Shown piece by piece: positions 23,545 through 32,131 of a stretch of DNA of 64,000 nucleotides. The notes under the pieces were generated by a model, which saw nothing but the letters and a program-made list of their open reading frames with translations, ran no database searches and had not been told where the DNA came from. Numbering within the stretch: position 1 is the first letter of the stretch; every line of letters starts with the position of its first letter. The stretch comes from Pseudomonas bananamidigenes (GTDB lineage Bacteria > Pseudomonadota > Gammaproteobacteria > Pseudomonadales > Pseudomonadaceae). The translations under genes and the position numbers were made by a program. Where the stretch lies: contig NZ_LRUN01000029.1 of assembly GCF_001679645.1 (NCBI RefSeq), forward strand, positions 31,631-95,630, read 5' to 3'.

Positions 23545-24618
23545 TCAGATGTTCCAGCGCGGCGCTGTTTTCGCCAGGCGCTGGCGCATCTCGCCAATGT
23601 TGGACGCCAGTTGCCGGGTCAACAGTCGGTAACCGTCCAACGGACTGTAAACCGGCGCGTCGAGGCTGGCGTCCGACAATTCCAGCGGACGCCCAAGGCG
23701 CTGGGTCGCACCGGTTTTCAGGGCCCGGGCCATGCCGATCAGTTGCACACGGATCTGCCGATGCTCGGCCTTCAACGCCGATTGCAGATGCGCCATGGCT
23801 TCAGGGTCATTGGGATCCGGACGGGTATTGCCGAGGATTTCCAGGGTGCTGATGCACATGCGCAGGTTGCGCTGGATCGCATCCAGTTCGGTCATCGAGA
23901 CCTTCACCTCCTTGGACACCGACGGCATCAGCGAACGCAGTTGCACCATCACCGTGTTCAACCGGCCCATCAGTTTCAAGTGTTCATCGGCGGAAACCGG
24001 CTCGCCGCTGATGATCCGCCCATACACGGTTGCACAGTCGCGCAACGCATCGGCCAGGTTGTAGCGCCACGAATACACCGCGTACAGCGGCAGGGCGAAG
24101 GAAAAGGCCAGGGCCAAAGCGATACCGATCAGGATATCGACCCCGCGCCACAGCCCGTCGGTGATCGGGTTGTCGCCATGCCCGGCGACGATGAAAACGG
24201 TGATGGCCGAGAGCAGGGCGGTGTAGCCGCCCTTGCCGATGGCGTGATACGAGAAAAATCCGCACACCACGGCCATCGCGAAATAGGTCAGCCACGGCAG
24301 GCCGAGCCAAGCCTGTTGCGCCACCAGTAACAAGCCGACGCCGGCGCCGATCAAGGTGCCGGTGGCGCGCTCGGCGGCTTTCTTGCCGATGTTGCCGTGG
24401 TGCTGCAAACCGCCGATCACCACCAGCATGGTCACCGACGCCCATTCGCCGTGGGGCAGGTTGATGCCGGTGGTCAACAGGATCGTCGCCAGCAACCCCA
24501 GCGCCACCCGCACCGCGTGAATCAACCGCGCGTGGCGGTAGCGACGGTACGGGTCCAGCAGCGGCCGCAGGATCCGCCGCAACAACGGCGGCCAGCGGTG
24601 GGGGCTGAAAGTGCTCAG
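23545..24618 (-). CDS. FUSC family membrane protein, probable CTG start
   Basis: An aromatic-acid exporter-like (FUSC/YccS-type) protein with about six N-terminal hydrophobic helices (residues about 30-190) and a soluble helical C-terminal domain. The only downstream start is a TTG at 24585 with no ribosome-binding site. In the same frame a CTG at 24618 lies 8 bases after a perfect GAGGAGG, giving a start MSTFSPHRWPPLL that reads naturally into the protein (357 residues), so I place the start there. The gene runs tail to tail with the EamA gene (3 bases apart) and starts 14 bases beyond the stop of the aldehyde dehydrogenase gene. Confidence 0.8.
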   Translation of the reverse strand: MSTFSPHRWPPLLRRILRPLLDPYRRYRHARLIHAVRVALGLLATILLTTGINLPHGEWASVTMLVVIGGLQHHGNIGKKAAERATGTLIGAGVGLLLVAQQAWLGLPWLTYFAMAVVCGFFSYHAIGKGGYTALLSAITVFIVAGHGDNPITDGLWRGVDILIGIALALAFSFALPLYAVYSWRYNLADALRDCATVYGRIISGEPVSADEHLKLMGRLNTVMVQLRSLMPSVSKEVKVSMTELDAIQRNLRMCISTLEILGNTRPDPNDPEAMAHLQSALKAEHRQIRVQLIGMARALKTGATQRLGRPLELSDASLDAPVYSPLDGYRLLTRQLASNIGEMRQRLAKTAPRWNI

Positions 24619-24631
24619 CGGTGATTCCTCC

Positions 24632-26257
24632 TCAGAAGATGTAATCGGTGGCGATGAAGTTCGAATCGCGTCCGCGAATGATTTCGCTGATCAGATCCTT
24701 GTTCGGCTCCTGGAACTTGGTGGCCACCAGCGTACGGATCGAAAACACCCGCAGCGCATCGTGTACCGACAGCGTGCCTTCGGCGGAGTTCTTGCGCCCG
24801 TTGAACGGGTAGGTGTCCGGGCCGCGCTGGCACTGTGCATTGAGGTTGATTCGCCCGACCTGGTTGGCAAAGGTGTCGACCAAACGACCGACCGCCACCG
24901 GGTTGGTGCCGAAGATGCTCAGTTGCTGGCCGAAGTCCGACTCCAGCACGTAGTCGATCACGGTATCGAGATGGCGATACGGCACGATGGGTACGACCGG
25001 GCCGAACTGCTCTTCCTGATACACGCGCATCTGCGGCGTCACCGGGTACAACACCGCCGGATAGAAGAACGACTCCCGTGATTCGCCGCCATTCGGATTG
25101 ACCACCTGGGCGCCCTTGCTTTGCGCGTCGGCGACCAGCCCATGCAGATAATCAACCTTGCCCGACTCCGGCAACGGCGTCAGCGAAACCCCGCTGTCCC
25201 ACGGCATGCCGGGTTTGAGGCTGGCCAGTTTTGCGTTGAATTTTTCGATGAAGCTTTCGACCACATCTTCATGCACGAACAGGATTTTCAGTGCGGTGCA
25301 ACGCTGGCCGTTGAACGACAGGGAACCGGTGACAGCTTCGCTGACAGCATTGTCCAGATCCACCTCCGGCAGGACGATGCCGGGGTTCTTCGCATCCAGC
25401 CCCAGTGCGGCGCGCAAGCGGTGTGGTTTCGGGTGCAGCTTTTTCAGGTCGCTGGCGGCCTTGTTGGTGCCGATGAAGGCGAAGATGTCGATCTTGCCGC
25501 TGGCCATCAGCGCACTGACAGTCTCGCGGCCGCTGCCGTAGATCACGTTGATCACGCCGGTGGGGAAGCTGTCGCGGAAGGCTTCGAGCAGCGGACGGAT
25601 CAGCAGCACGCCGAGCTTGGCCGGTTTGAACACCACGGTGTTGCCCATGATCAGCGCCGGAATCAGCGTGGTGAAGGTTTCGTTCAGCGGATAGTTGTAA
25701 GGGCCCATGCACAGCGCCACGCCAAGCGGTACGCGGCGGATCTGGCCGAGGGTGTCCTGTTCCAGTTCGAAGCGGCTGGAGCGGCGGTCGAGTTCTTTCA
25801 GCGCGTTGATGGTGTCGACGATGTAGTCGCAGGTGCGGTCGAACTCTTTTTCCGAGTCCTTGAGGTTCTTGCCGATTTCCCACATCAGCAGTTTCACCAC
25901 GGCGTCGCGCTGCTGGCGCATGCGCCCGAGGAAGGCTTCGACGTGCTGGATGCGTTCCGCTACGCGCAGGGTCGGCCACAGGCCCTGACCACGGTCGTAG
26001 GCGCGTACCGCAGCGTCGAGGGCGGTGAGGGCGGTGTCGGCGTCCAGCAGCGGCGTGCTGCCGAGGATCACTTGTTCGTCGCCGTTGTCGCCGTGCAGAT
26101 AGACCGGGCTGCGCACGGTGGCGAGCGGGCCGTCCCAGCGGCGCAACTGGCCGTCGACCAGGTACTCGCGTTGTTCGACCTGGCCGCCGAGGCGGTATTT
26201 TTCCGGGATGTCGCTGACAGAAGGGAACAGATTGCCAAGGATGTTTGCTGTGGTCAT
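24632..26257 (-). CDS. NADP-dependent glyceraldehyde-3-phosphate dehydrogenase-like aldehyde dehydrogenase
   Basis: A 541-residue enzyme of the aldehyde dehydrogenase superfamily, closest in my reading to non-phosphorylating GapN, which oxidises glyceraldehyde 3-phosphate to 3-phosphoglycerate with NADP. Catalytic Cys320 (NGQRC) and the oxyanion Asn188 (GPYNYP) are present. The usual general-base motif ELGG is replaced by RAALGLDAKNP (about 282-292), so the standard glutamate appears absent. The substrate is therefore uncertain. FUSC lies just downstream on the same strand and may be co-transcribed. Confidence 0.82.
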   Translation of the reverse strand: MTTANILGNLFPSVSDIPEKYRLGGQVEQREYLVDGQLRRWDGPLATVRSPVYLHGDNGDEQVILGSTPLLDADTALTALDAAVRAYDRGQGLWPTLRVAERIQHVEAFLGRMRQQRDAVVKLLMWEIGKNLKDSEKEFDRTCDYIVDTINALKELDRRSSRFELEQDTLGQIRRVPLGVALCMGPYNYPLNETFTTLIPALIMGNTVVFKPAKLGVLLIRPLLEAFRDSFPTGVINVIYGSGRETVSALMASGKIDIFAFIGTNKAASDLKKLHPKPHRLRAALGLDAKNPGIVLPEVDLDNAVSEAVTGSLSFNGQRCTALKILFVHEDVVESFIEKFNAKLASLKPGMPWDSGVSLTPLPESGKVDYLHGLVADAQSKGAQVVNPNGGESRESFFYPAVLYPVTPQMRVYQEEQFGPVVPIVPYRHLDTVIDYVLESDFGQQLSIFGTNPVAVGRLVDTFANQVGRINLNAQCQRGPDTYPFNGRKNSAEGTLSVHDALRVFSIRTLVATKFQEPNKDLISEIIRGRDSNFIATDYIF

Positions 26258-26371
26258 GTCGCTACCCGCGTGTCATTGAAAAAGTCTGTAACGGTTATAC
26301 GCCTGAATGTGCCGAAATTTAAACCCGCAAATGTCACGCGAAACCGCACAGCAGAGCGGGCATCCACACAT

Positions 26372-26402
26372 GATCGTTCCCACGCGGAGCGTGGGAACGA
26401 TC
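26372..26402. repeat. GATCGTTCCCACGC palindromic repeat
   Basis: A perfect 14-bp inverted repeat with a 3-base centre (GGA). The same element occurs at 40958, 60819 and 63978 and in composite form at 40051. It is an intergenic repeat family common in fluorescent pseudomonads. Confidence 0.85.
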
Positions 26403-26511
26403 GTCTTCGGTAATGGGCTGGCCCCGTTTGCCCCCCTCAATGTCCCGCAATGCCCTCAACCCGCCGACCTGCCTGCCTTAAGGTGTGACCACAACAATAA
26501 GCGAGGCCGTT

Positions 26512-26865
26512 ATGCGGGCAATCCGACTCACATTATTACTGGCATTGGCCATGACGCTGCCTGGCTGCGGCGAAGACCCAAAACCCCCGGCCAGCACGAA
26601 TAACGCCATACCCGCAGACCCGGCGCTGGCGCAGATCTACACCAACAGCTGCCAGCTCTGTCACGCCAACCCCGCCGCGAACGCGCCACTCACCGGCGAC
26701 CGCAAGGCATGGGAGCCGCGTATCCGTCAGGGCGCCGACACGTTGCTCGACCACGCCATCAACGGCTACAACGGCATGCCGCCGATGGGCCAGTGCGTCG
26801 AGTGTTCGGAAGAACAATTTCTTCAATTGATCGGCTTCATGGCCGGTCAGCCGCTCCCACAATAA
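26512..26865 (+). CDS. Cytochrome c lipoprotein, c5-like
   Basis: A 117-residue exported cytochrome with a lipobox LPGC (lipidated Cys19) and one heme site CQLCH near residue 45. A methionine in the GMPPMGQC segment is the likely second heme ligand, and the extra CVEC pair nearby is typical of cytochrome c5-type proteins. It would sit at the periplasmic membrane face. It begins a three-gene run with two Tat-exported enzymes (next ATG 11 bases away), which makes it the likely electron acceptor for the FAD oxidase. The ATG at 26512 fits the signal peptide. Confidence 0.85.
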   Translation: MRAIRLTLLLALAMTLPGCGEDPKPPASTNNAIPADPALAQIYTNSCQLCHANPAANAPLTGDRKAWEPRIRQGADTLLDHAINGYNGMPPMGQCVECSEEQFLQLIGFMAGQPLPQ

Positions 26866-26875
26866 GGATTCTGGC

Positions 26876-28270
26876 ATGCCGATAGATCTGACACGCCGGC
26901 AGTTGTTGCAGCGGGCAAGCATTGTCGGTGCTTTCAGCGCACTGGCTTCCAATCCGGCGCTGGGCCAGTTGATGCGTGCGCCCCGGCTGATTCCGTGGCG
27001 CAACTGGTCAGGCGGGCAAAGCTGTCTGCCGGCAGCACGGGTGGCCCCGAAAAATCTGGATGAATTGACGACCGTGATTCAACAGGCTGCGGGCAAGATC
27101 CGCCCGGTCGGCTCGGCACACTCCTTCAGCGCATTGGTGCCCACCGACGGCACGCTGCTTTCGTTGAGTTACTTCAACGGTCTGCTGGATCACGATCCGA
27201 AGACCCTGCAGGCCGAGTTCGCCGCCGGCACGCCGATGTCGCGCATGGGCGTGCCGCTCAAGGACGTCGGTCAGGCCCTGAAGAACATGGCCGACATCGA
27301 CTACCAGACTCTCGCCGGGGCCATCTCCACGTCGACCCACGGCACCGGCAAGACTTTCCAGTCCTATTCCGCCCAGGTCTGTGGCCTGCAACTCGTGACG
27401 GCCAGCGGCGAGGTGCTGGACTGCGACAGCCAGCGTCACCCCGAGGTGTTCAACGCTGCGCGGGTGTCCCTCGGTGCGCTGGGCGTGGCGACGAAAATCC
27501 GCCTGCAAAACCGCCCGGCCTATCGCCTGCGCGAACGTCAGTGGATCGCCAAAACCGAAGAGCTGCTGGAAGACCTCGACAAGAACACAAGCGAAAACCA
27601 GCATTGGGAAATGCTCGTCGTCACTCACTCCGACTACGCCTTGTCGATTGCCCTCAACGAAACCACCGACCCGGCCACGCCACCGATTCCCCCCGAAGAG
27701 GAGGGCGGCAACGAGTTCGTGACCCTGATCGAGAAGCTCGACAAGTACGGCAGCGATTTCCCGGGCCTGCGCACTTCGCTGCTCAACAGCATGCGACATC
27801 TGGCGAGTTTCGAGGATCGGGTCGGCGACTCGTTCGACATCTACGCCAACGTGCGCACCGTGCGTTTCAACGAGATGGAGTATTCGGTGCCCGCCGAACA
27901 CGGCCCGGCGTGCCTGCGCGAGATTCTCAAGCTGATCCGTGACAAGGATCTGCGCACCTGGTTTCCCATCGAGTACCGCTACGTCAAGGCCGACGACATT
28001 CCGCTGAGCATGTTCGAGGGGCGCGACAGCTGTTCGATCTCGGTGCATCAGCATTACCAGATGGACCATCACAATTTCTTCGCCGCCGTCGAGCCGATCT
28101 TCTGGAAGTACAACGGCCGTCCGCACTGGGGCAAGCTGCACACGCTCAATGCCCGCACGTTGCAGACACTGTATCCGCGCTGGCAGGAATTCATTCAGGT
28201 GCGCGAGGCGCTGGACCCGAGCGGCAAGTTCCTCAACGCGCATCTGTCGTCGATTCTGGGGGTGAGCTGA
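26876..28270 (+). CDS. Tat-exported FAD-linked oxidase of the aldonolactone/alditol oxidase family
   Basis: A 464-residue flavoenzyme with a twin-arginine leader (LTRRQLLQRA) and a VAO-type FAD domain: RPVGSAHSF, in which His82 is the position that covalently binds FAD in relatives, followed by TDGTLLSL and AGAISTSTHGTGK. The C-terminal domain ends with the HWGK motif of aldonolactone oxidases. It probably oxidises a sugar lactone, alditol or related hydroxy compound in the periplasm; the true substrate is unknown. It overlaps the next start by one base and lies directly after the cytochrome c gene. Confidence 0.85.
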   Translation: MPIDLTRRQLLQRASIVGAFSALASNPALGQLMRAPRLIPWRNWSGGQSCLPAARVAPKNLDELTTVIQQAAGKIRPVGSAHSFSALVPTDGTLLSLSYFNGLLDHDPKTLQAEFAAGTPMSRMGVPLKDVGQALKNMADIDYQTLAGAISTSTHGTGKTFQSYSAQVCGLQLVTASGEVLDCDSQRHPEVFNAARVSLGALGVATKIRLQNRPAYRLRERQWIAKTEELLEDLDKNTSENQHWEMLVVTHSDYALSIALNETTDPATPPIPPEEEGGNEFVTLIEKLDKYGSDFPGLRTSLLNSMRHLASFEDRVGDSFDIYANVRTVRFNEMEYSVPAEHGPACLREILKLIRDKDLRTWFPIEYRYVKADDIPLSMFEGRDSCSISVHQHYQMDHHNFFAAVEPIFWKYNGRPHWGKLHTLNARTLQTLYPRWQEFIQVREALDPSGKFLNAHLSSILGVS

Positions 28271-29553
28271 TGGCGGTCAATCGACGCAATTTTGTACTCG
28301 GCACTCTGGGTGTCGGCGCTCTGCTGGTGGGTGTGGGCGCGTGGCTGCGGCCGGCGGATCGCGGCGGGCCTTACAGCGAATATTTCCGGGCGCTGAACCA
28401 TGAACTCAAGACCAAAGGCCCGATGCGCCCGGTGTTGCTGATCGATCTGGATCGCCTCGACCACAACATCGACGTGGTCATGGGCTCGGTCAAACGCAGC
28501 GGCAAACACCTGCGACTGGTAGAGAAATCATTGCCATCGCCGGGGCTGCTCAGCTATATCGGGCAACGGGCCGGGACGCAGCGATTGATGTCGTTTCATC
28601 AGCCGTTTCTCAATCACGACGCGCAGGTTTACCCGCAGTCCGACATCCTGCTCGGCAAGCCGTTGCCGGTTCGTTCTGCCGAGCTGTTCTACCAGACCCA
28701 CAAAGGCCCGTTCGACCCGTCGAAGCAACTGCAATGGCTGCTGGACGGGCCTGAGCGGTTGCAGCAGTACCTCGCACTGGCCCAAGGTCTGGGTACGCGG
28801 ATGCGGATCAACATCGAGCTGGACGTCGGCCTGCACCGGGGCGGCGTCAGCGATCTGAACGTGCTCGGGCAGATGCTTGCGCTGATCGCCGCCAACCCGC
28901 AGCACTTGGAGTTTGCCGGGTTCATGGGCTATGACCCGTTCGTGGGCATGGGCGTGCCGGGGATTCTCGGCTCGCCCGAAGAACTGTTCGCCAAGGTGAT
29001 GGTGATTTATCAGCGCTGCGTCGACTTCACCCGGCAGCAATATCCGGCGCTGTGGCACGACGGCCTGTGCCTGAACACCGCCGGCAGCCCGAGTTATCGC
29101 ATGCATGAAAACGAAAGTCTGAGCACTGAAGTGTCGGTGGGCACGGCGATGCTCAAACCCACCCACTATGATCTGCCGTCGCTGGTGGAGCATGTGCCGG
29201 CCACCTACATCGCCACCCCGGTATTGAAAAGCACCGGCGCGGTGAACATCCCGGCGCTGGATGACAAATCAAAGCTGTTCTCGTGGTGGGACGCCAACCA
29301 GCGTCAGACTTTCTTCATCTATGGCGGCAACTGGATGGCCGAGTTCGAATCGCCGCCGGGGCTTCAGAGCAACGGTATTTACGGACGCAGCTCGAATCAG
29401 GAGATGGTCAATGGTTCGAATGCGGTGGGGCTGACGGTGGAGGATCAGGTCTTTCTGCGGCCGACGCAGACCGAGGCTGTCCTTCTGCAATTCGGTGACT
29501 TGCTGGCGATGCGTGGCGGCAAGATCGTCGAGACCTGGCCGGTTTATACCTGA
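28270..29553 (+). CDS. Tat-exported fold-type III PLP enzyme (DSD1/alanine racemase-like)
   Basis: A 427-residue protein with a twin-arginine-like leader (NRRNFVLGTLGVGALLVG) followed by an alanine racemase-like barrel. Lys86 in RLVEKSLPS stands where the PLP-binding lysine of D-threonine aldolase/D-serine dehydratase relatives is found. The C-terminal His-x-Cys zinc motif of those relatives is not seen (TQTEAVLLQFGDLLAMRGG occupies the place), so a different chemistry is likely. It overlaps the FAD oxidase gene by one base. A periplasmic PLP enzyme next to an oxidase and a cytochrome is unusual. Confidence 0.78.
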   Translation: MAVNRRNFVLGTLGVGALLVGVGAWLRPADRGGPYSEYFRALNHELKTKGPMRPVLLIDLDRLDHNIDVVMGSVKRSGKHLRLVEKSLPSPGLLSYIGQRAGTQRLMSFHQPFLNHDAQVYPQSDILLGKPLPVRSAELFYQTHKGPFDPSKQLQWLLDGPERLQQYLALAQGLGTRMRINIELDVGLHRGGVSDLNVLGQMLALIAANPQHLEFAGFMGYDPFVGMGVPGILGSPEELFAKVMVIYQRCVDFTRQQYPALWHDGLCLNTAGSPSYRMHENESLSTEVSVGTAMLKPTHYDLPSLVEHVPATYIATPVLKSTGAVNIPALDDKSKLFSWWDANQRQTFFIYGGNWMAEFESPPGLQSNGIYGRSSNQEMVNGSNAVGLTVEDQVFLRPTQTEAVLLQFGDLLAMRGGKIVETWPVYT

Positions 29554-29573
29554 CCAAAAAAAAAGCTCATCCT

Positions 29574-29676
29574 TGTGGGAGCGAGCTTGCTCCGGGCGGC
29601 GTTCCGACGAAGGCGTCCTTTCAGTCACCTTTTATTTGGCTGACACACCGCCTTCGCGAGCAAGCTCGCTCCCACA
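29574..29676. repeat. REPIN (two inverted REP sequences)
   Basis: Two inverted REP units start and end with TGTGGGAGCGAGCTTGCTC and its complement, 103 bp across. The sequence between them includes a GGGCGGCGTTCC and a matching CGCCTTCGC segment. A second copy of the same length lies at 38912. Confidence 0.88.
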
Positions 29677-29711
29677 GGTTTTTAGGGTGCCTGATCGATC
29701 TCATACGATTT

Positions 29712-29729
29712 CTGTAATGAAGCTTTTAT
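29712..29729 (+). promoter_or_regulatory. Candidate Pho box upstream of the phdA/pdtB-like operon
   Basis: CTGTAATGAAGCTTTTAT has the 7-4-7 layout of a PhoB site: the first half (CTGTAAT) matches CTGTCAT at six of seven positions and the second (CTTTTAT) at five. It lies 109 bases before the start at 29838. A PhoB link fits what is known of the P. aeruginosa locus, named for phosphate depletion. Confidence 0.45.
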
Positions 29730-29837
29730 GACAAAAGTTCGGTAGCACATCGCCAGTCCGGTCATGCCTATGTAACGCGCTTGAAGGGCCCTTGGGGCAC
29801 TTTTCACAAGCCGAGGCGGGACGCCGGGAGTGAGGCA

Positions 29838-30449
29838 ATGGGGACTATGGAACGCTACTCGAAAGTGGGCATGCAGGAACTCGATCAACGCCTGTCGAAG
29901 ATCGTTGAAGCGGCGCGCAAGAAGCCGGTTTCGGTGTATCGCTACGGCGCGCCGTGGGTCTGGATCGTGTCGCAGGATGACTGGCAAGGGGCCTTGAAGG
30001 AAGTCTCCAGCTACATTCCGCCGGGTCATTCGCTGGTGCTGCTGCGCCCGCAGATCGACGATCTGTTCGACGCTCACGCCGATCTCCTGCACGAGCTCAA
30101 CGCCCGGCCCGGCATGCTGATCCCGGCGCAAACGGTCATGCATATCCTGCTCCTGCAACTGCTGTATTCGGTGCCGAGCGAGCAGCAACTGTTCGAACAA
30201 CTCAATTACAACCTGCTGTTCCGCTGGTTCGTCGGCCTGGGCCTGAACCAGAAAGTCTGGAGCTACAACGTCCTCAGTCGCGACATCGCCACGCTGCTCA
30301 ACGAGCCTCGTGCGGTGCTGCTCATTCAGAAAGTCATTGGTGAAGTGTTCTGCGGTGCCTTGCTGCAAATGCCCGAGTTCTCCTTGAACTTCGCGCTGCT
30401 GCACACCTGGCTCGGCAAGCACGCCTGCGCCCCGCACGTCAGCAACTGA
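29838..30449 (+). CDS. phdA: PhdA-like protein: Phd-type antitoxin domain fused to a transposase N-terminal domain
   Basis: A 203-residue protein with an N-terminal Phd/YefM-like segment (about residues 5-65, ERYSKVGMQELDQRLSKIVE through VSVYRYGAPWVWIVSQDDW). It is followed by a segment similar to the DUF772 N-terminal domain of IS5-type transposases (about 105-155, VPSEQQLFEQLNYNLLFRWFVGLGL). There is no catalytic transposase domain and no toxin gene nearby, so it appears domesticated. It resembles P. aeruginosa PhdA (PA0691), linked to control of lysis and DNA release in biofilms. It precedes the TpsB gene as in P. aeruginosa. ATG at 29838 has GGGAG upstream. Confidence 0.75.
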   Translation: MGTMERYSKVGMQELDQRLSKIVEAARKKPVSVYRYGAPWVWIVSQDDWQGALKEVSSYIPPGHSLVLLRPQIDDLFDAHADLLHELNARPGMLIPAQTVMHILLLQLLYSVPSEQQLFEQLNYNLLFRWFVGLGLNQKVWSYNVLSRDIATLLNEPRAVLLIQKVIGEVFCGALLQMPEFSLNFALLHTWLGKHACAPHVSN

Positions 30450-30522
30450 CAGCGGCCAGCAACCGACGCAATACACAGGGCGCCGAGACGCCAACAGGTC
30501 ATCGCGAATTTCAGGGGGTAGT

Positions 30523-32118
30523 GTGGAGCAGATTTTCACGTCACGGCTGGCGCTGTGGGGCTGGCTGCTGGTGACGGCGGGCGTGCAGCCGGCGTTCGCC
30601 GACGAGGCCGAAAACAAATCGGCGCAGCGTCTGGTGGACGTCAACGAATACTTCGTGCGCGGCAACACCGTGCTCGATGCCCGGGCCATCGAAGAAGCGG
30701 TGTACCCGTTCCTCGGCCCGCAAAAAGCCCTGAGCGACATCGAAGGCGCCCGCGATGCCTTGCAGAAGGCCTATCAGGAACGCGGCTACCAATCGGTGTT
30801 CGTCGAGCTGCCGGAGCAAGCCGTGGCCGATGGCATCGTCTACCTGCAAGTCAGCGAGACCAAGGTCGGCCGGGTGCGGGTAGTCGGCGCCAAACACTAT
30901 TCGCCGCTGGACATCCGCGACAACGTTCCGGCGCTGAAAGAGGGCGAGGTGCCGGACTTCGCCAAAGTCCAGGGCGAACTGGCGCAACTCAACAAGACTC
31001 CGGGCCGGCAGGTCATGCCGCTGGTTCGCGAAGGCCAGCGCCCCGGCACCATGGACGTGGACCTGCAGGTCGAAGACCAGAACCCATGGACCGCCAGCGT
31101 GGGTCTGAACAACGACTACAGCGCCGACACCGAAAAGCTCCGCGCCGTGACCAGCCTTGGCTATAACAACCTCTGGCAACTCGGCCACAGCCTCAACCTG
31201 ACTTACTTCACCGCACCGCAGGACACCGACAACGCCAAGGTCTGGTCCGGCTCGTACACTGCGCCGCTGACCGACCGCTGGAGCGTGCAGTTCTCCGGTT
31301 ATCAATCCGACAGCAACGTCGCCACCATCGGCGGCAGCAACGTGCTCGGCAAGGGCCACTCCTATGGCGTGTCGGCGATCTACACGATTCCGTCCAGCGG
31401 CAGCTGGTCGAACTCGCTGTCGGCCGGCATCGACTTCAAGGACTTCGACGAACGCCTGACCCTGTCCGGCGAGAGCGATAAGGTGCCGCTGAAATACGCG
31501 CCGTTCACCTTCGCCTACAACGGCTATCGCTACACCGAAAAGAGCCAGCTAGGCCTCGGTCTGAGCCTCGTTGCGGCTACCCGCAGCATTTTCGGCTACG
31601 GCAGCTCCGACGAAGAGTTCGACTACAAGCGCTACCGCGCCAAGCCGAGTTTTGCCGTGCTCAAGGGCAACACCAGTTTCACCTGGACCTTCGACAACGA
31701 CTGGCAAAGCGCGAGCAAAGCCGCGTTCCAGCTGGCGTCGGGCCCACTGGTATCCAACGAACAATTCTCCGCTGGCGGCGCGACCTCGGTACGCGGCTAT
31801 CTGGCTGCCGAACGCACCGGTGATGACGGCGTGTTGCTCAGTCAGGAAGTCCGCACGCCTTCGCTGGCCAAGTACGCCGGCACCTGGATGCAGGACTGGC
31901 GCTTCTACGCCTTCGCCGAAGGCGCGCAACTGTATCTGCGCGACGAATTGCCGGATCAGGACGCCAGTTACGCCCTGGCCAGTGTCGGCCTCGGCACCCG
32001 CGCCAGCCTGAGCAAATGGCTGTCCGGCAGCGTCGACTGGGGCTATCCGCTACTCGAAGGGCCGAACACCTCGAAACAGGAATCGCGCCTGCACTTCAAC
32101 CTTCAAGCCACTTTCTAA
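30523..32118 (+). CDS. pdtB: Two-partner secretion transporter TpsB (PdtB/ShlB/FhaC type)
   Basis: A 531-residue outer-membrane transporter: signal peptide to about residue 27, POTRA domains (about 40-190, e.g. YFVRGNTVLDARAIEEAV), then a 16-strand barrel with the conserved TSVRGY motif near residue 422. Such proteins secrete a large TpsA adhesin or exoprotein. Gene order around it matches P. aeruginosa PA0692 (PdtB), but no TpsA gene is adjacent here. The GTG at 30523 has AGGGGGT ahead of it. It is followed by an ExbB-type gene 13 bases away. Confidence 0.88.
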   Translation: MEQIFTSRLALWGWLLVTAGVQPAFADEAENKSAQRLVDVNEYFVRGNTVLDARAIEEAVYPFLGPQKALSDIEGARDALQKAYQERGYQSVFVELPEQAVADGIVYLQVSETKVGRVRVVGAKHYSPLDIRDNVPALKEGEVPDFAKVQGELAQLNKTPGRQVMPLVREGQRPGTMDVDLQVEDQNPWTASVGLNNDYSADTEKLRAVTSLGYNNLWQLGHSLNLTYFTAPQDTDNAKVWSGSYTAPLTDRWSVQFSGYQSDSNVATIGGSNVLGKGHSYGVSAIYTIPSSGSWSNSLSAGIDFKDFDERLTLSGESDKVPLKYAPFTFAYNGYRYTEKSQLGLGLSLVAATRSIFGYGSSDEEFDYKRYRAKPSFAVLKGNTSFTWTFDNDWQSASKAAFQLASGPLVSNEQFSAGGATSVRGYLAAERTGDDGVLLSQEVRTPSLAKYAGTWMQDWRFYAFAEGAQLYLRDELPDQDASYALASVGLGTRASLSKWLSGSVDWGYPLLEGPNTSKQESRLHFNLQATF

Positions 32119-32131
32119 AGGAGCACGTTCC

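Noticed and set aside
25121..26413. Rightward 430-codon frame antisense to the aldehyde dehydrogenase
   Set aside because: The dehydrogenase is certain from its motifs, and the antisense frame has no family features.
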